The notes under the pieces are model-generated. The model was not told the origin of the DNA and did no database searches. It saw only the letters and a list, made by a program, of their open reading frames with translations. From the IMG/VR virus record IMGVR_UViG_3300024520_000117, positions 1-47,564 of that record: a stretch of DNA of 47,564 nt. One strand, given 5' to 3'. This document shows, one piece after another, positions 12,712-20,769 of the stretch (positions are counted from its first letter, which is position 1; each line of letters opens with the position of its first letter). The position numbers and the translations under genes were made by a program. This DNA comes from a virus.

Positions 12712-13544
12712 GAACTGAATCCATACGCGCCTCGAGTTTTGCGACCCTGCTGGATTGCAGCTATATGTGGGAGGGCATCTTTATCCTCGGCATGACCAAG
12801 GGAGCCAATGGCAGGATGCACTTGGGCACCTCACTCCATGCCAGCACAGCCATTATGGATCAGGCCAAGAAAGACGGCAGCCCTCTGGTATCAGGTGATG
12901 TCGATACCGTATTCTACGAGATATTCGACAAGCCCGAATACGATGTGGACTGGAAACACGACGATCTGAACAAGACGCAGGCGGAGTCCATCGGTCTGAA
13001 CCTGAACGCCAAATATTTTAAAGACTACTCCCAGACAATGACCTTCTCCGAGGTTGAGAAGCAGATTGATTCCGTCATTATTGAAGTGCCCAAATATGAG
13101 ATTGCGATTGAACTTACCGGGAAGATGGATCGGAGCCGCACCGTTATTTCAGAGTGGCAAGTGGAAGGCGAAGAACAAAAAACATCCCATGGCATCGTCG
13201 ATCTGAAATTCGGGAAGATGGCAGTCAATACGGACGGTGTTGCCACGACCAAGGGACACGCGGCACAGATTGGAGTCTATGAACTGCTGGAGGATATGAC
13301 CTCGGATTACACGGTGGATATGCCAGCACGTATTATCGGGATGCAGACCACCAAGAGCGCCCGCATCGGCGAAGGCACGATCCATAATGCCAAGGAACGG
13401 TTACTGGGTAACGAGAATTTTACAGGTTATATCGAGATGGCGGCGAGTATTTTAAAATCAGGAATTTTTATTCCCAACAGTCGCTCTATGCTTTGTGATA
13501 AACGCTACTGCCCAAGATTTGAGGTTTGTCCGTACCATGAATAG
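12708..13544 (+). CDS. Cas4/RecB-like PD-(D/E)XK exonuclease
   Basis: A 278-residue protein starting at a GTG. It has the exonuclease landmarks GTSLHAS (40-46), Asp141 (ELTGKMD) and the catalytic IVDLKFGK with Asp165 and Lys167. Cysteines at 263, 268 and 274 (CDKRYCPRFEVCPYH) suggest the iron-sulphur cluster of Cas4/AddB-type nucleases, though no N-terminal partner cysteine is obvious except Cys17. With the RecT-like protein and the SbcC-like ATPase downstream it forms a phage recombination module: it should resect DNA ends for annealing. Confidence 0.85.
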   Translation: MRTESIRASSFATLLDCSYMWEGIFILGMTKGANGRMHLGTSLHASTAIMDQAKKDGSPLVSGDVDTVFYEIFDKPEYDVDWKHDDLNKTQAESIGLNLNAKYFKDYSQTMTFSEVEKQIDSVIIEVPKYEIAIELTGKMDRSRTVISEWQVEGEEQKTSHGIVDLKFGKMAVNTDGVATTKGHAAQIGVYELLEDMTSDYTVDMPARIIGMQTTKSARIGEGTIHNAKERLLGNENFTGYIEMAASILKSGIFIPNSRSMLCDKRYCPRFEVCPYHE

Positions 13545-13851
13545 CCTCATTCATAAATTATTGATAAGGCTTGGTCTACGTAAAAAATATGAACCAGCCC
13601 CTATTGATTGCATGTCGTTGCTTCTGCCGCGATTTAAAGATTTAGCAAAAGAAAACCATTGCGCTATTAATCTTTTGGGATATGTATGGGTAATAACTCC
13701 TTCTGTTTTCGGTATTGGTGTGCCTGTAAGAATTATCCCTCTTGATAGGCTAGAAATCGAGATATGGTTTGAAAAAGATAATTATCTGGCACTTGATAAA
13801 TATATTATTGATTGCTGCGATGAACTTAATAAGTTGAAACAAAATGACTGA
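13537..13851 (+). CDS. Hypothetical 104-aa protein
   Basis: Start at 13537 overlaps the exonuclease end by 8 bp. A basic N-terminus (SLIHKLLIRLGLRKKYE) is followed by a mixed domain with hydrophobic strands (LLGYVWVITPSVFGIGVPVRI) and an acidic C-terminus. The codon use is richer in A and T than the exonuclease gene, suggesting separate origin. No family recognised. Confidence 0.55.
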   Translation: MNSLIHKLLIRLGLRKKYEPAPIDCMSLLLPRFKDLAKENHCAINLLGYVWVITPSVFGIGVPVRIIPLDRLEIEIWFEKDNYLALDKYIIDCCDELNKLKQND

Positions 13852-14221
13852 CTGCCTACACGCTAAATTAGCTAAAGCATATTCTTATCTTGGCCTTACA
13901 GCTAAAGAGATTGAGGCTGGCATTGATGATCCTGAATTACAAGCAAAAAAGGATTCGGCGGATCATTTTGGGTTGACGTTAGATGAGGTAGAAGAAATGC
14001 TTGCTTTAAATGGGTTGACGGAAAATGAGTTGAGTCTATTTGCAGATTATTGCCTCGCTAAAAAATTAACAAGTTTGTATGTGAGTTTTAATCCTTATGA
14101 GGATTGGTGTCCTCCATACGAAGACCTTATATTAGCAACTGGCAGAATACACTCTTCTGGATTTGAAAAATGTTTAATTGCAAAAAAATGGTTGGAAGAG
14201 TGTGGATTACAAAATGACTGA
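13844..14221 (+). CDS. Hypothetical acidic 125-aa protein
   Basis: ATGACTGA overlap at its start and end. The protein is acidic and helical, with two related pieces: LGLTAKEIEAGIDDPELQ and FGLTLDEVEEMLALNGLTENELS. The second half contains YEDWCPPYEDL. No family recognised. Confidence 0.55.
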   Translation: MTDCLHAKLAKAYSYLGLTAKEIEAGIDDPELQAKKDSADHFGLTLDEVEEMLALNGLTENELSLFADYCLAKKLTSLYVSFNPYEDWCPPYEDLILATGRIHSSGFEKCLIAKKWLEECGLQND

Positions 14222-14399
14222 CCACAAAATAGATCCAATAAAAAAAGCGGCATATATAGTACATGATATAGCTGGAGCTAAAAATACTGAGCACATGCCT
14301 GTAATCGAATCCCTCTGCCCTGTCTGTGGTAAGAAATTTACAGGCTTCAGTTGCCCGATATGTGGCTGGCCTTTGGAGAACGATAATGTTACGCCGTGA
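14214..14399 (+). CDS. Zinc-ribbon small protein (61 aa)
   Basis: Starts at 14214 (ATGACTGA overlap). The C-terminal half has LCPVCGKKF and SCPICGWPL, two CPxC pairs about 12 residues apart, a clear zinc ribbon. The N-terminal half (DPIKKAAYIVHDIAGAKNTEH) is helical. Possible adaptor or nucleic-acid-binding protein. Confidence 0.65.
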   Translation: MTDHKIDPIKKAAYIVHDIAGAKNTEHMPVIESLCPVCGKKFTGFSCPICGWPLENDNVTP

Positions 14400-14724
14400 A
14401 TTCCTAAAAGGCATGTGTGCACTTGCGTTGGCAATGAATCTGCCACTAGCGAGGGCTACTTACAGCCCACAAACTTTTGATTATTTGCTCGATTCTGAGC
14501 AATGGTATTTGTCTCCTAATGATATACCGGGATTACAGTCATGGAGTCACTTTAATAAAGATGGTGATTTTTTAATGGACGAATACAGGGATGGAAAGTT
14601 AATAGATAGAATGATTATAGTTAAGCCTTTAGCTTCAAACCCAGAAATGATGTATTGCGACAAGAAGCATGATAGCGCAACGATACAAAAGGTAACTAAA
14701 TTTTTAGAAAAGGAGTATAACTAA
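14386..14724 (+). CDS. Putative Tat-exported protein (112 aa)
   Basis: ATG at 14386 with TTTGGAGA upstream. The N-terminus has a twin-arginine-like signal, RREFLK (residues 3-8), then a hydrophobic stretch and the cleavage site LARA near residue 23. The mature part (about 89 residues) contains tyrosine- and tryptophan-rich segments and one Cys, with SHFNKDGDFLMDEYRDGKL. No enzyme family is recognised. It lies between the zinc-ribbon gene and the RecT-like gene, whose start follows directly. Export to the periplasm is inferred from the signal alone. Confidence 0.6.
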   Translation: MLRREFLKGMCALALAMNLPLARATYSPQTFDYLLDSEQWYLSPNDIPGLQSWSHFNKDGDFLMDEYRDGKLIDRMIIVKPLASNPEMMYCDKKHDSATIQKVTKFLEKEYN

Positions 14725-15903
14725 ATGACCACTAAAACACTTGAACAAGCACAAGGCAAGCAACTCACAGGCAAGGATCAGGTCAAGGATCTGCTGGAAC
14801 AGAACAAGGATTTTATCGCCCAGGCACTGCCGAAACACATGAACCCAGATCGCATGTTACGCACTGCGATCACAGCCTATACCACCACGCCAGCACTGAA
14901 AGAGTGCTATGTGCCCTCCCTGATTGGGGCTGTCGTGGCTTGTGCGATCATGGGACTCGAACCAAACACACCATTGGGACATGCCTACATGATCCCGTTT
15001 AACAACAAAAAAAAGAATCGTAAAGAGGTTCAGGTCATCTTCGGCTATGCCGGACTGATTGAATTGATGAGACGCTCTGGGAACCTCATATCCATCAATG
15101 CGGGGGTTGTGAGGGTAAATGATACCTTTGAATTTGAATATGGGCTAAATCAGCGGTTAAAACACGTTCCCTGCGGAAATTTAGACGGGGAGATAACCCA
15201 TTTTTACGCTTATGCGAACCTGAAGGACGGTGGACAGCAGTTCACAGTGCTGACAAAGGCCGAAATTAATGGCGTGATGCGTAAAACCCAGAGTAAGGGG
15301 GATTACGGCCCTTGGAAGGATCATTACGCTGAAATGGGCAAGAAAACGGCTATTCGCAGGCTTTCCAAGTACATGCCCAAATCAATCGAACTGTCTCAAG
15401 CCGTGGCAATGGATGAATTTGTCGATATGCAGAAAGGTCAGCATCTTGAAACTGCCCTGACCGATGATTATACGATCGAAGGGGAGATTGACGATTCTGA
15501 ACCTGAAGAAACTGCCCCTGATCCGTTTGATGCAGGTTACGGGCATAAAAAGAACAAGGTTGGTGAAGACTGGAACCCTGATCAACACGCAACCTCGGTT
15601 GAAGGTTATCCGGTCTGGAACCAAGATGGGTCGTTCAGGGCAAAGCGACAGGCAAAGCCAACTGATACGGCTGACTCTAATGTGAACCCACTTGCGCCAG
15701 AACCGCAGATAGAACCAGAAGTGCCAGCACCGCCTGAACCCGGCGTGACCTTCGATGGTTTCGTGGAGTTACTGGATAAAGCCACAGACGATGATCACGA
15801 TATCTGTGAAGATATTATCAATAGCCTGAACCCGGCTGTGCAGATGCTGGCTCGGAAGAAACTTAACGAGAAGTTCCCGTCACAAGATCGGGGTATGGAG
15901 TAG
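14725..15903 (+). CDS. RecT-like single-strand annealing protein
   Basis: A 392-residue protein. The RecT domain covers about 1-240: YVPSLIGAVVACAIMGLEPNTPLGHAYMIPF, VQVIFGYAGLIELMRRSG and PWKDHYAEMGKKTAIRRLSKYMP are hallmark segments. The C-terminal part is a Pro/Glu/Asp-rich linker with a small helical end (about 335-392), longer than typical RecT (about 270). It should anneal single strands produced by the Cas4-like exonuclease and drive phage recombination. The stop is TAG with the next ATG two codons later in the same frame. Confidence 0.92.
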   Translation: MTTKTLEQAQGKQLTGKDQVKDLLEQNKDFIAQALPKHMNPDRMLRTAITAYTTTPALKECYVPSLIGAVVACAIMGLEPNTPLGHAYMIPFNNKKKNRKEVQVIFGYAGLIELMRRSGNLISINAGVVRVNDTFEFEYGLNQRLKHVPCGNLDGEITHFYAYANLKDGGQQFTVLTKAEINGVMRKTQSKGDYGPWKDHYAEMGKKTAIRRLSKYMPKSIELSQAVAMDEFVDMQKGQHLETALTDDYTIEGEIDDSEPEETAPDPFDAGYGHKKNKVGEDWNPDQHATSVEGYPVWNQDGSFRAKRQAKPTDTADSNVNPLAPEPQIEPEVPAPPEPGVTFDGFVELLDKATDDDHDICEDIINSLNPAVQMLARKKLNEKFPSQDRGME

Positions 15904-15906
15904 ATT

Positions 15907-16119
15907 ATGAAAGCAGATGATCCGATAAGACCAAGCAGAGAATATTTAAGCCGACAACAATGGAACGGTTTAACGGCTAGAAACCATATAGCGATAGAAG
16001 TTATGAATGGGATGATGGACGCATATCTAAAACAGGAAGTTGATGATTTTGGTTATGCAGAAGTTGCAAGAGAATGTTACGCAATAGCCGATGCAATGAT
16101 TGCGGAGAGTGAGAAATAA
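15907..16119 (+). CDS. Conserved small phage protein (70 aa)
   Basis: GGAG within the end of the RecT-like gene is its ribosome site. The product ends YAEVARECYAIADAMIAESEK, matching a short family common in phages (YAxxAYxxADAML). It is in frame with the RecT-like gene across TAG-ATT-ATG, so a readthrough fusion is formally possible. Confidence 0.65.
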   Translation: MKADDPIRPSREYLSRQQWNGLTARNHIAIEVMNGMMDAYLKQEVDDFGYAEVARECYAIADAMIAESEK

Positions 16120-16388
16120 TGGCATTAATCAAGGCTAAAATATTTTTATATGATCCGGTCAGCCACCACGCCAAACATGTAATCAATAAATTAAAAAATG
16201 CTGTTTTACTGGGGGAATATGACAATCTTAATATGAAGCTGGGGCGCAGGCGTGGCTTACTGTTTGAAGTCAACTACGTTTCATTGAGACAACTAAGGAG
16301 AGATTTACATCTTGATTTGTCAAGTGGCGAATTCAAGATCCCAAACAACGACAATACGGCTAGAAAATGGTTTAAAAAATTAACCTGA
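16119..16388 (+). CDS. Hypothetical basic 89-aa protein
   Basis: Shares one base with the preceding stop (TAATG). A basic protein, rich in Lys and Arg (MKLGRRRGLLFEV, LRQLRRDLHLDL), likely to touch nucleic acid. No family recognised. Confidence 0.6.
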   Translation: MALIKAKIFLYDPVSHHAKHVINKLKNAVLLGEYDNLNMKLGRRRGLLFEVNYVSLRQLRRDLHLDLSSGEFKIPNNDNTARKWFKKLT

Positions 16389-16398
16389 AGGAATACCT

Positions 16399-18153
16399 AT
16401 GAAACTCACTGAAATCAACATCGACAATTTTCTCGGGATCGAGTCATTCCATACCCAGCTTACAGAAAATACCTGTATCGTCTGTGGACCGAATGCCTCG
16501 GGTAAATCCTCTGTCCAGAACGCAATCAGGATGATCCTCACGGGCGAACCATCAAGGGTGCATCTGAAGAAAAACTACGGTGAACTGGTCAGGGATGGCG
16601 AGGCAGCACAGGGGGTTATCTCGTTGACTACAAATACTGTTACTGAAACGGCGGTAATAAAACGCAGTGGCCGCTGTGACGGCCTGCCGAATCCCGATAA
16701 CGTGGCCTATGCGCTTCGGGCGGTACTGGAAATGGGCTTGTTTGCCAGCCTGGACCAGAAAGAACGCCGTGCCTTCATGTTTGGGCTGTTCGATGTCAGC
16801 ATGTCATTCGATGAGATCAAGGCGATGTTGTTGGAAAAGAATTTCAGAGAGGCAGATATTGACGAATTAAAACCCCTGCTGAAATCAGGCTTCCCCGCAG
16901 CCTGTACCGAGGCCAAGGAACGTACTTCGCAGGCGCGAGGGGTATGGAAATCCATAACCGGCGAAACCTATGGATCTGAGAAAGCCGAGGGCTGGCAGAT
17001 GGCTTTGCCGGAAGAACTGGACGGTAATCGCTATGCCGTGGTCAAGGAACAGATCGAGATCGGGCAGCAGACTGTCCGTGACTGTCAGGCGAAGCTGGAT
17101 GCCAACGATGCCAATATCAAAAGCAGCCAGCAATATAAAATTAGCCTGCGCGAACTGGAGGAAACAGCAAGCCAACTGGAGGCGGCAGAGGCAATAATCA
17201 GCAACATCAACTCGGATTACCAGGCAGTCACGCAGGAACTGGCGGCACTTGAAAAGGAATTATCTGAGTGTAAATGTGAGGATAAGTTTGATCCTTTGCC
17301 ATGCCCTGAGTGTGGGGCTGCGTTGGAATTACAGCTTGCCCCAGAATTAGAACATTCCATTTTAATCCCCTACAATCCCCCCGAGGGGGACCCGGAACCT
17401 GCCGCAGAACTCGAACCACTGGTCAACGAATATCGTAAATCTATTGCCGAGATGGATAAGACGATTGCCAAGGCAGATAAACAGAAACGCAAGGCAGTAG
17501 AAGCACAGGCGACGCTGAAAACGCTTGATGAATTTAATGCCGCCTTTTTATCGGAAAGAGAAATAGCCGATCTCAACAGCCAAAGTTCAAATGCGACTAT
17601 AGAGTTGGGCAAGCTGGAGTATGAACAGCAACGCATGGATGAAATACAGGGCAAGCTGACGGGGGTTGAAGAGAAAAATAAAAAAGCCGCCACCGCCCAT
17701 GAAGAAGTTAAAGTCTGGAAAGCCCTGAGTGAAATACTGTCTCCGAATGGTCTACCAGCAGAACTGGTCAGCGCAGCCATTAACCCGTTCAACCAACAAC
17801 TCGAGAACAACGCGCATGACAGCCGCTGGGGGCTAGTCAAGGTCACACAGGATATGGACATCACGTATAACAACAGGCTGTATCATTTGCTGTCCGAGTC
17901 TGAAAAATGGCGGGTTGATGCAATGCTGTCAGCGACCATCGGTTTTATCAGCGGCTACAATTTCCTGATGCTGGATCGGGTGGATATCCTGTCCCTGCCC
18001 GAGCGCAATAACATGCTTAACTGGTGTGATATTTTATCGGCGGAGGAAAACGCGCAGGTATTATTATTCGCCACGCTGAAAGCAAAGCCTGAACTTGAAG
18101 GGATGCAATCGCTATGGCTGGAGGATGGCTTGATAGCGGAGAATAAATTATGA
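16399..18153 (+). CDS. SbcC/RecF-like SMC-family ATPase
   Basis: A 584-residue protein with Walker A GPNASGKSS (30-38), two long coiled-coil arms (about 170-290 and 335-440), a Cys cluster at the middle hinge (C291, C293, CPEC 302-305; a zinc-hook-like motif), the signature LSESEKWR (498-505) and Walker B FLMLDRVD (522-529). The usual catalytic Glu after the Walker B Asp is Arg here, as in some phage members. Expected role: ATP-dependent handling of DNA ends with the exonuclease and annealing protein upstream. Confidence 0.85.
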   Translation: MKLTEINIDNFLGIESFHTQLTENTCIVCGPNASGKSSVQNAIRMILTGEPSRVHLKKNYGELVRDGEAAQGVISLTTNTVTETAVIKRSGRCDGLPNPDNVAYALRAVLEMGLFASLDQKERRAFMFGLFDVSMSFDEIKAMLLEKNFREADIDELKPLLKSGFPAACTEAKERTSQARGVWKSITGETYGSEKAEGWQMALPEELDGNRYAVVKEQIEIGQQTVRDCQAKLDANDANIKSSQQYKISLRELEETASQLEAAEAIISNINSDYQAVTQELAALEKELSECKCEDKFDPLPCPECGAALELQLAPELEHSILIPYNPPEGDPEPAAELEPLVNEYRKSIAEMDKTIAKADKQKRKAVEAQATLKTLDEFNAAFLSEREIADLNSQSSNATIELGKLEYEQQRMDEIQGKLTGVEEKNKKAATAHEEVKVWKALSEILSPNGLPAELVSAAINPFNQQLENNAHDSRWGLVKVTQDMDITYNNRLYHLLSESEKWRVDAMLSATIGFISGYNFLMLDRVDILSLPERNNMLNWCDILSAEENAQVLLFATLKAKPELEGMQSLWLEDGLIAENKL

Positions 18154-18431
18154 ACGAATGGACTAAAAAGATTGAGCGACTTGAAGCAGAGAATAAGCGG
18201 TTACTTGCTGAACTGGATAAACATAAGTGGATAAGTGTTCTTCACGATTTGCCGGAAGATAACAGGGAAGTGCTTGTCGTCCGTAAAGTAAAAACAATAG
18301 ATGGTGGCTTTAAATTATTACATGAGACAGATTTGTATGGTGTTGAAGTTGATAATGAATGGCACTTTCACGGGGATGAAGTAGTTTACTGGATGGACTA
18401 CCAACCATTTCCATCAACGGAGGGGATATGA
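18150..18431 (+). CDS. DUF551-like protein
   Basis: A 93-residue protein with an N-terminal coiled-coil (KKIERLEAENKRLLAELDK) and the DUF551 pattern KWISVLHDLPEDNREVLVV...VVYWMDYQPFP. ATGA overlaps on both sides. The family is common in proteobacterial phages and uncharacterised. Confidence 0.75.
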   Translation: MNEWTKKIERLEAENKRLLAELDKHKWISVLHDLPEDNREVLVVRKVKTIDGGFKLLHETDLYGVEVDNEWHFHGDEVVYWMDYQPFPSTEGI

Positions 18432-18661
18432 GTCAGTGGAACAAATATGGTCTTGTTAAAACGCAAATTGAATATAACCTTGAAAAAGAAATCAAGAAAC
18501 TCAGGGATGCGCTAGAGGTTTATGCTAGAAAGGATAATTACAAAGAGTGTTGGGATTGGGCGCAAGGGATCGGACAAATAAAGATTGAACCAATGACGGC
18601 AAAAGATAGGGGCAAACGAGCAAGAGAAGCATTGAAGGAGACTGATGATGGGAGAGATTAA
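18428..18661 (+). CDS. Hypothetical 77-aa protein
   Basis: A helical, basic protein with a Trp pair (CWDWAQGIGQI) and a C-terminal RGKRAREALKE. Starts in an ATGA overlap and ends within the next gene. No family recognised. Confidence 0.55.
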   Translation: MSQWNKYGLVKTQIEYNLEKEIKKLRDALEVYARKDNYKECWDWAQGIGQIKIEPMTAKDRGKRAREALKETDDGRD

Positions 18662-19034
18662 ATTCAGGGCTTGGGATGGCGATACAATGGAATATGGTGT
18701 TGAAATCTCTACCGAAGGTAAAGCCAAGGTTATGTGGGATGGTGACTACATGGATGATTACGAGTTACCGCCAATGCAATACACAGGACTCAAAGATAAG
18801 AACGGTAAAGAGATATATGAGGGTGATATTGTCTTATTTGGCGACAACCCAATACATGAAAATACTCATGGAGAAGTAATTTGGAGTAGCGGTAGAGTGG
18901 GTTTTATTTATAAGTTTTTAGATGGAGAGCATAAAGATAAATGCACCGATATGGTTGATACGTGGCGCACCTATGAAGTCATCGGAAACATATATGAGAA
19001 CCCTGAGTTATTGGAGACTGATGATGATAAGTGA
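18648..19034 (+). CDS. YopX-family protein
   Basis: ATG at 18648 or 18645 after GAAGGAG. The YopX signature is plain: IKFRAWDGDTM, PPMQYTGLKDKNGKEIYEGDIV and a C-terminal YEVIGNIYENPEL. YopX-family proteins occur in phages of many hosts and have no known function. Confidence 0.85.
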   Translation: MGEIKFRAWDGDTMEYGVEISTEGKAKVMWDGDYMDDYELPPMQYTGLKDKNGKEIYEGDIVLFGDNPIHENTHGEVIWSSGRVGFIYKFLDGEHKDKCTDMVDTWRTYEVIGNIYENPELLETDDDK

Positions 19035-19083
19035 TAGTTTCTACTGCCCCTATTGCCAGAGAGATATTGAAGGAGAAGGATGA
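19024..19083 (+). CDS. Tiny CPYC peptide (19 aa)
   Basis: MISDSFYCPYCQRDIEGEG: one CPYC pair like half a zinc finger. It overlaps the end of the YopX gene and shares a base with the next start (TGATG). The overlaps favour translation, but the product is very short. Confidence 0.35.
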   Translation: MISDSFYCPYCQRDIEGEG

Positions 19084-19274
19084 TGGGTGATGTAGGCGAT
19101 ACGTTCAACGCTATGAAAGCGCACATGAAGAAGAAGAAAGCACGACTTGGCATCTCTTGCCCTGATTGCACTATTAAATTACCAAAGGCGCAACCGAAAA
19201 TATTACTACCTAACCAAAGATGTTGGTGCGGGTATCGTGACCCACGACAACGGGAGAATGATGATGTTAAGTGA
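19083..19274 (+). CDS. Conserved phage Zn-binding small protein (63 aa)
   Basis: The segment SCPDCTIKLPKAQPKILLPNQRCWCGYRDPR is typical of a short phage family in which CPDC and CWC form a metal-binding site. AAGGAGAAGG precedes the ATG. Function unknown. Confidence 0.65.
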   Translation: MGDVGDTFNAMKAHMKKKKARLGISCPDCTIKLPKAQPKILLPNQRCWCGYRDPRQRENDDVK

Positions 19275-19332
19275 TGAGCGTACTAAAGATGTGCTGGCAT
19301 ATTTAGCTAAACAATTACGAGATAAACAGTGA
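19264..19332 (+). CDS. Tiny helical peptide (22 aa)
   Basis: ATG at 19264 with CGGGAG seven bases upstream; product MLSDERTKDVLAYLAKQLRDKQ. It overlaps both neighbours (GTGA at its end). Possible gene. Confidence 0.35.
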   Translation: MLSDERTKDVLAYLAKQLRDKQ

Positions 19333-19496
19333 TCACACTAAAAGAGAAAAATTGTTTGTGCCACACTTGCAATAAAGAGTTTCATTATCTAGGCATAGCT
19401 CGCCATAGGTCAATGCACCGAGACAGGAAAGAAAACTGTATTATAACTTATACTTATGGCAATACACGGGAATATAGATACGGAGATAAACAGTGA
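19329..19496 (+). CDS. C2H2 zinc-finger phage protein (55 aa, GTG start)
   Basis: A GTG start in a GTGA overlap opens a frame with CHTCNKEFHYLGIARHRSMH: Cys-x2-Cys-x11-His-x3-His, the classical zinc-finger spacing, followed by the basic RDRKENC. Small single-finger proteins of this look occur in other phages of proteobacteria. Likely a DNA- or protein-binding accessory factor. Confidence 0.6.
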   Translation: MITLKEKNCLCHTCNKEFHYLGIARHRSMHRDRKENCIITYTYGNTREYRYGDKQ

Positions 19497-19514
19497 TTAA
19501 TTGGGAGAGGGTTT

Positions 19515-19769
19515 ATGAGTGATAGACACGAATTAGCTGATGAATGTAGAGAATCTTACAGCAACCTTAAACAACAACTCAAAGAGGCTAATGCCTTGTT
19601 GGATGAATTGGAACATATTTACTCTTTACCAGAATTGTTTTTTGAATGGTGTATGGAAGGGAATGACCCAAGAAAATATAAATATACAATGACTCAAGAA
19701 CCTACTAAGGAAGATATGGAGTGGGCAGAGAAAGAAGTAATGGAAATACAGAACAAGAATAAACCATGA
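19515..19769 (+). CDS. Hypothetical acidic coiled-coil protein (84 aa)
   Basis: GGGAGAGGGTTT precedes the ATG. The N-terminal half is a coiled coil (YSNLKQQLKEANALLDELEHIYSLPEL) and the second half acidic with WAEKEVMEIQNKNK. Unknown function. ATGA overlap with the next gene. Confidence 0.55.
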   Translation: MSDRHELADECRESYSNLKQQLKEANALLDELEHIYSLPELFFEWCMEGNDPRKYKYTMTQEPTKEDMEWAEKEVMEIQNKNKP

Positions 19770-19927
19770 GTGAAAATACTTTTTATCATTGCTTGGTTTC
19801 ATTTACTACTGATGGCAGAAAATATGTTACTGAATTTGATGGCAATAGCACAGCCCCAATTCGGAACACAGTTTATGATGCGGACGGTAAAAAGATTATG
19901 CAATATCCTGAGAGGAATAAACCATGA
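19766..19927 (+). CDS. Hypothetical 53-aa protein
   Basis: A 53-residue beta-rich protein (YHCLVSFTTDGRKYVTEFDG) joined by ATGA overlaps to the gene before and to the methyltransferase after. No family recognised. Confidence 0.5.
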   Translation: MSENTFYHCLVSFTTDGRKYVTEFDGNSTAPIRNTVYDADGKKIMQYPERNKP

Positions 19928-20586
19928 GAAAGGAAACTATCCATAAGCTAAATTTATATCATGGCGATTGCATGGAATATATGAAGTCCTGTAAAGACAA
20001 TGAATTTGATTTAGCGATTGTTGATCCGCCTTACTTCCCTGCCTTTGGTAAAGGTAATTTCGTTAAAGGCGTGTCAACAAAAGGGATAACTGGAAGACAT
20101 AAAGAGAGTAAGCATTGGGATATTCCTTCCTAGGAATACTATGAGCTATTAAAAAGCAAGTCTAAAAATCAAATTATATGGGGGATTAACTATTTTGATT
20201 TCAGTGGTGCTCAAGGTGGCAATATAGTTTGGGATAAGAAAGCTGATGGCGTTCCGTTTAGCGAAGCAGAGATAGCATACAGTTCTTTTCATACAAAAAC
20301 AGTCATGTATAGACAGCTTTGGATGGGGTGTATGGTTGAGGGAGGGAAAAGGTCTGGGATTCATCCTTGCGAAAAGCCCGTAAAACTCTATGAATGGCTA
20401 TTAACCAACTATGCTGAACCTAATCAAAAAATCCTAGACACTCATTTAGGATCAGGATCAAGCGCAATAGCAGCACATTACTTTGGATGTGACTTTATAG
20501 GAATAGAAATAGACGAGGATTATTTCAATGCTTCACTTGAACGCATAAATGAACAAACAAAGCAGATGGACTTATTAGGAGGATAA
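19924..20586 (+). pseudogene. DNA methyltransferase (DPPY class) interrupted by one in-frame TAG
   Basis: The open frame covers residues 1-69 (YHGDCMEYM near 14, catalytic VDPPYF near 36-40), stops at TAG (20131-20133) and resumes in the same frame, without another break, for 150 residues: EYYELLKSKSKNQIIWGINYFD, HPCEKPVKLYEWLL and the S-adenosylmethionine pocket LDTHLGSGSSAIAA. In complete relatives the part around the stop reads as IP-x-EYF-x-EL, so only one residue is replaced. Catalytic and cofactor motifs lie on opposite sides, so the 69-residue product cannot work alone. It is a recent nonsense allele, a suppressed amber, or programmed readthrough. Order DPPY then cofactor motif is that of beta-class enzymes. 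Confidence 0.8.
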
Positions 20587-20589
20587 ACC

Positions 20590-20769
20590 ATGAGTGACAT
20601 AGAACTTAAACCTTGCCCGTTTTGTAAATGTAAAAAAATAGAATTATGGCCTATGATTAATGGTTGGTTTGCTCCTGTGTGTACTAAGTGTGGAGCGAAT
20701 ATTAATGAAAATTATTCAACAGGGGCAAACACGAAGAAACAAATAAAAGCATGGAACACAAGAGCATGA
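20590..20769 (+). CDS. Lar-like restriction-alleviation family protein, copy 2
   Basis: A 59-residue protein with ELKPCPFCK near the N-terminus, VCTKCG in the centre and KAWNTRA at the end. It is a second, diverged copy of the family member at 10523-10708. It follows the interrupted methyltransferase by 3 bp; a Lar-type protein beside a methylase fits an anti-restriction island. ATGA overlap downstream. Confidence 0.7.
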   Translation: MSDIELKPCPFCKCKKIELWPMINGWFAPVCTKCGANINENYSTGANTKKQIKAWNTRA

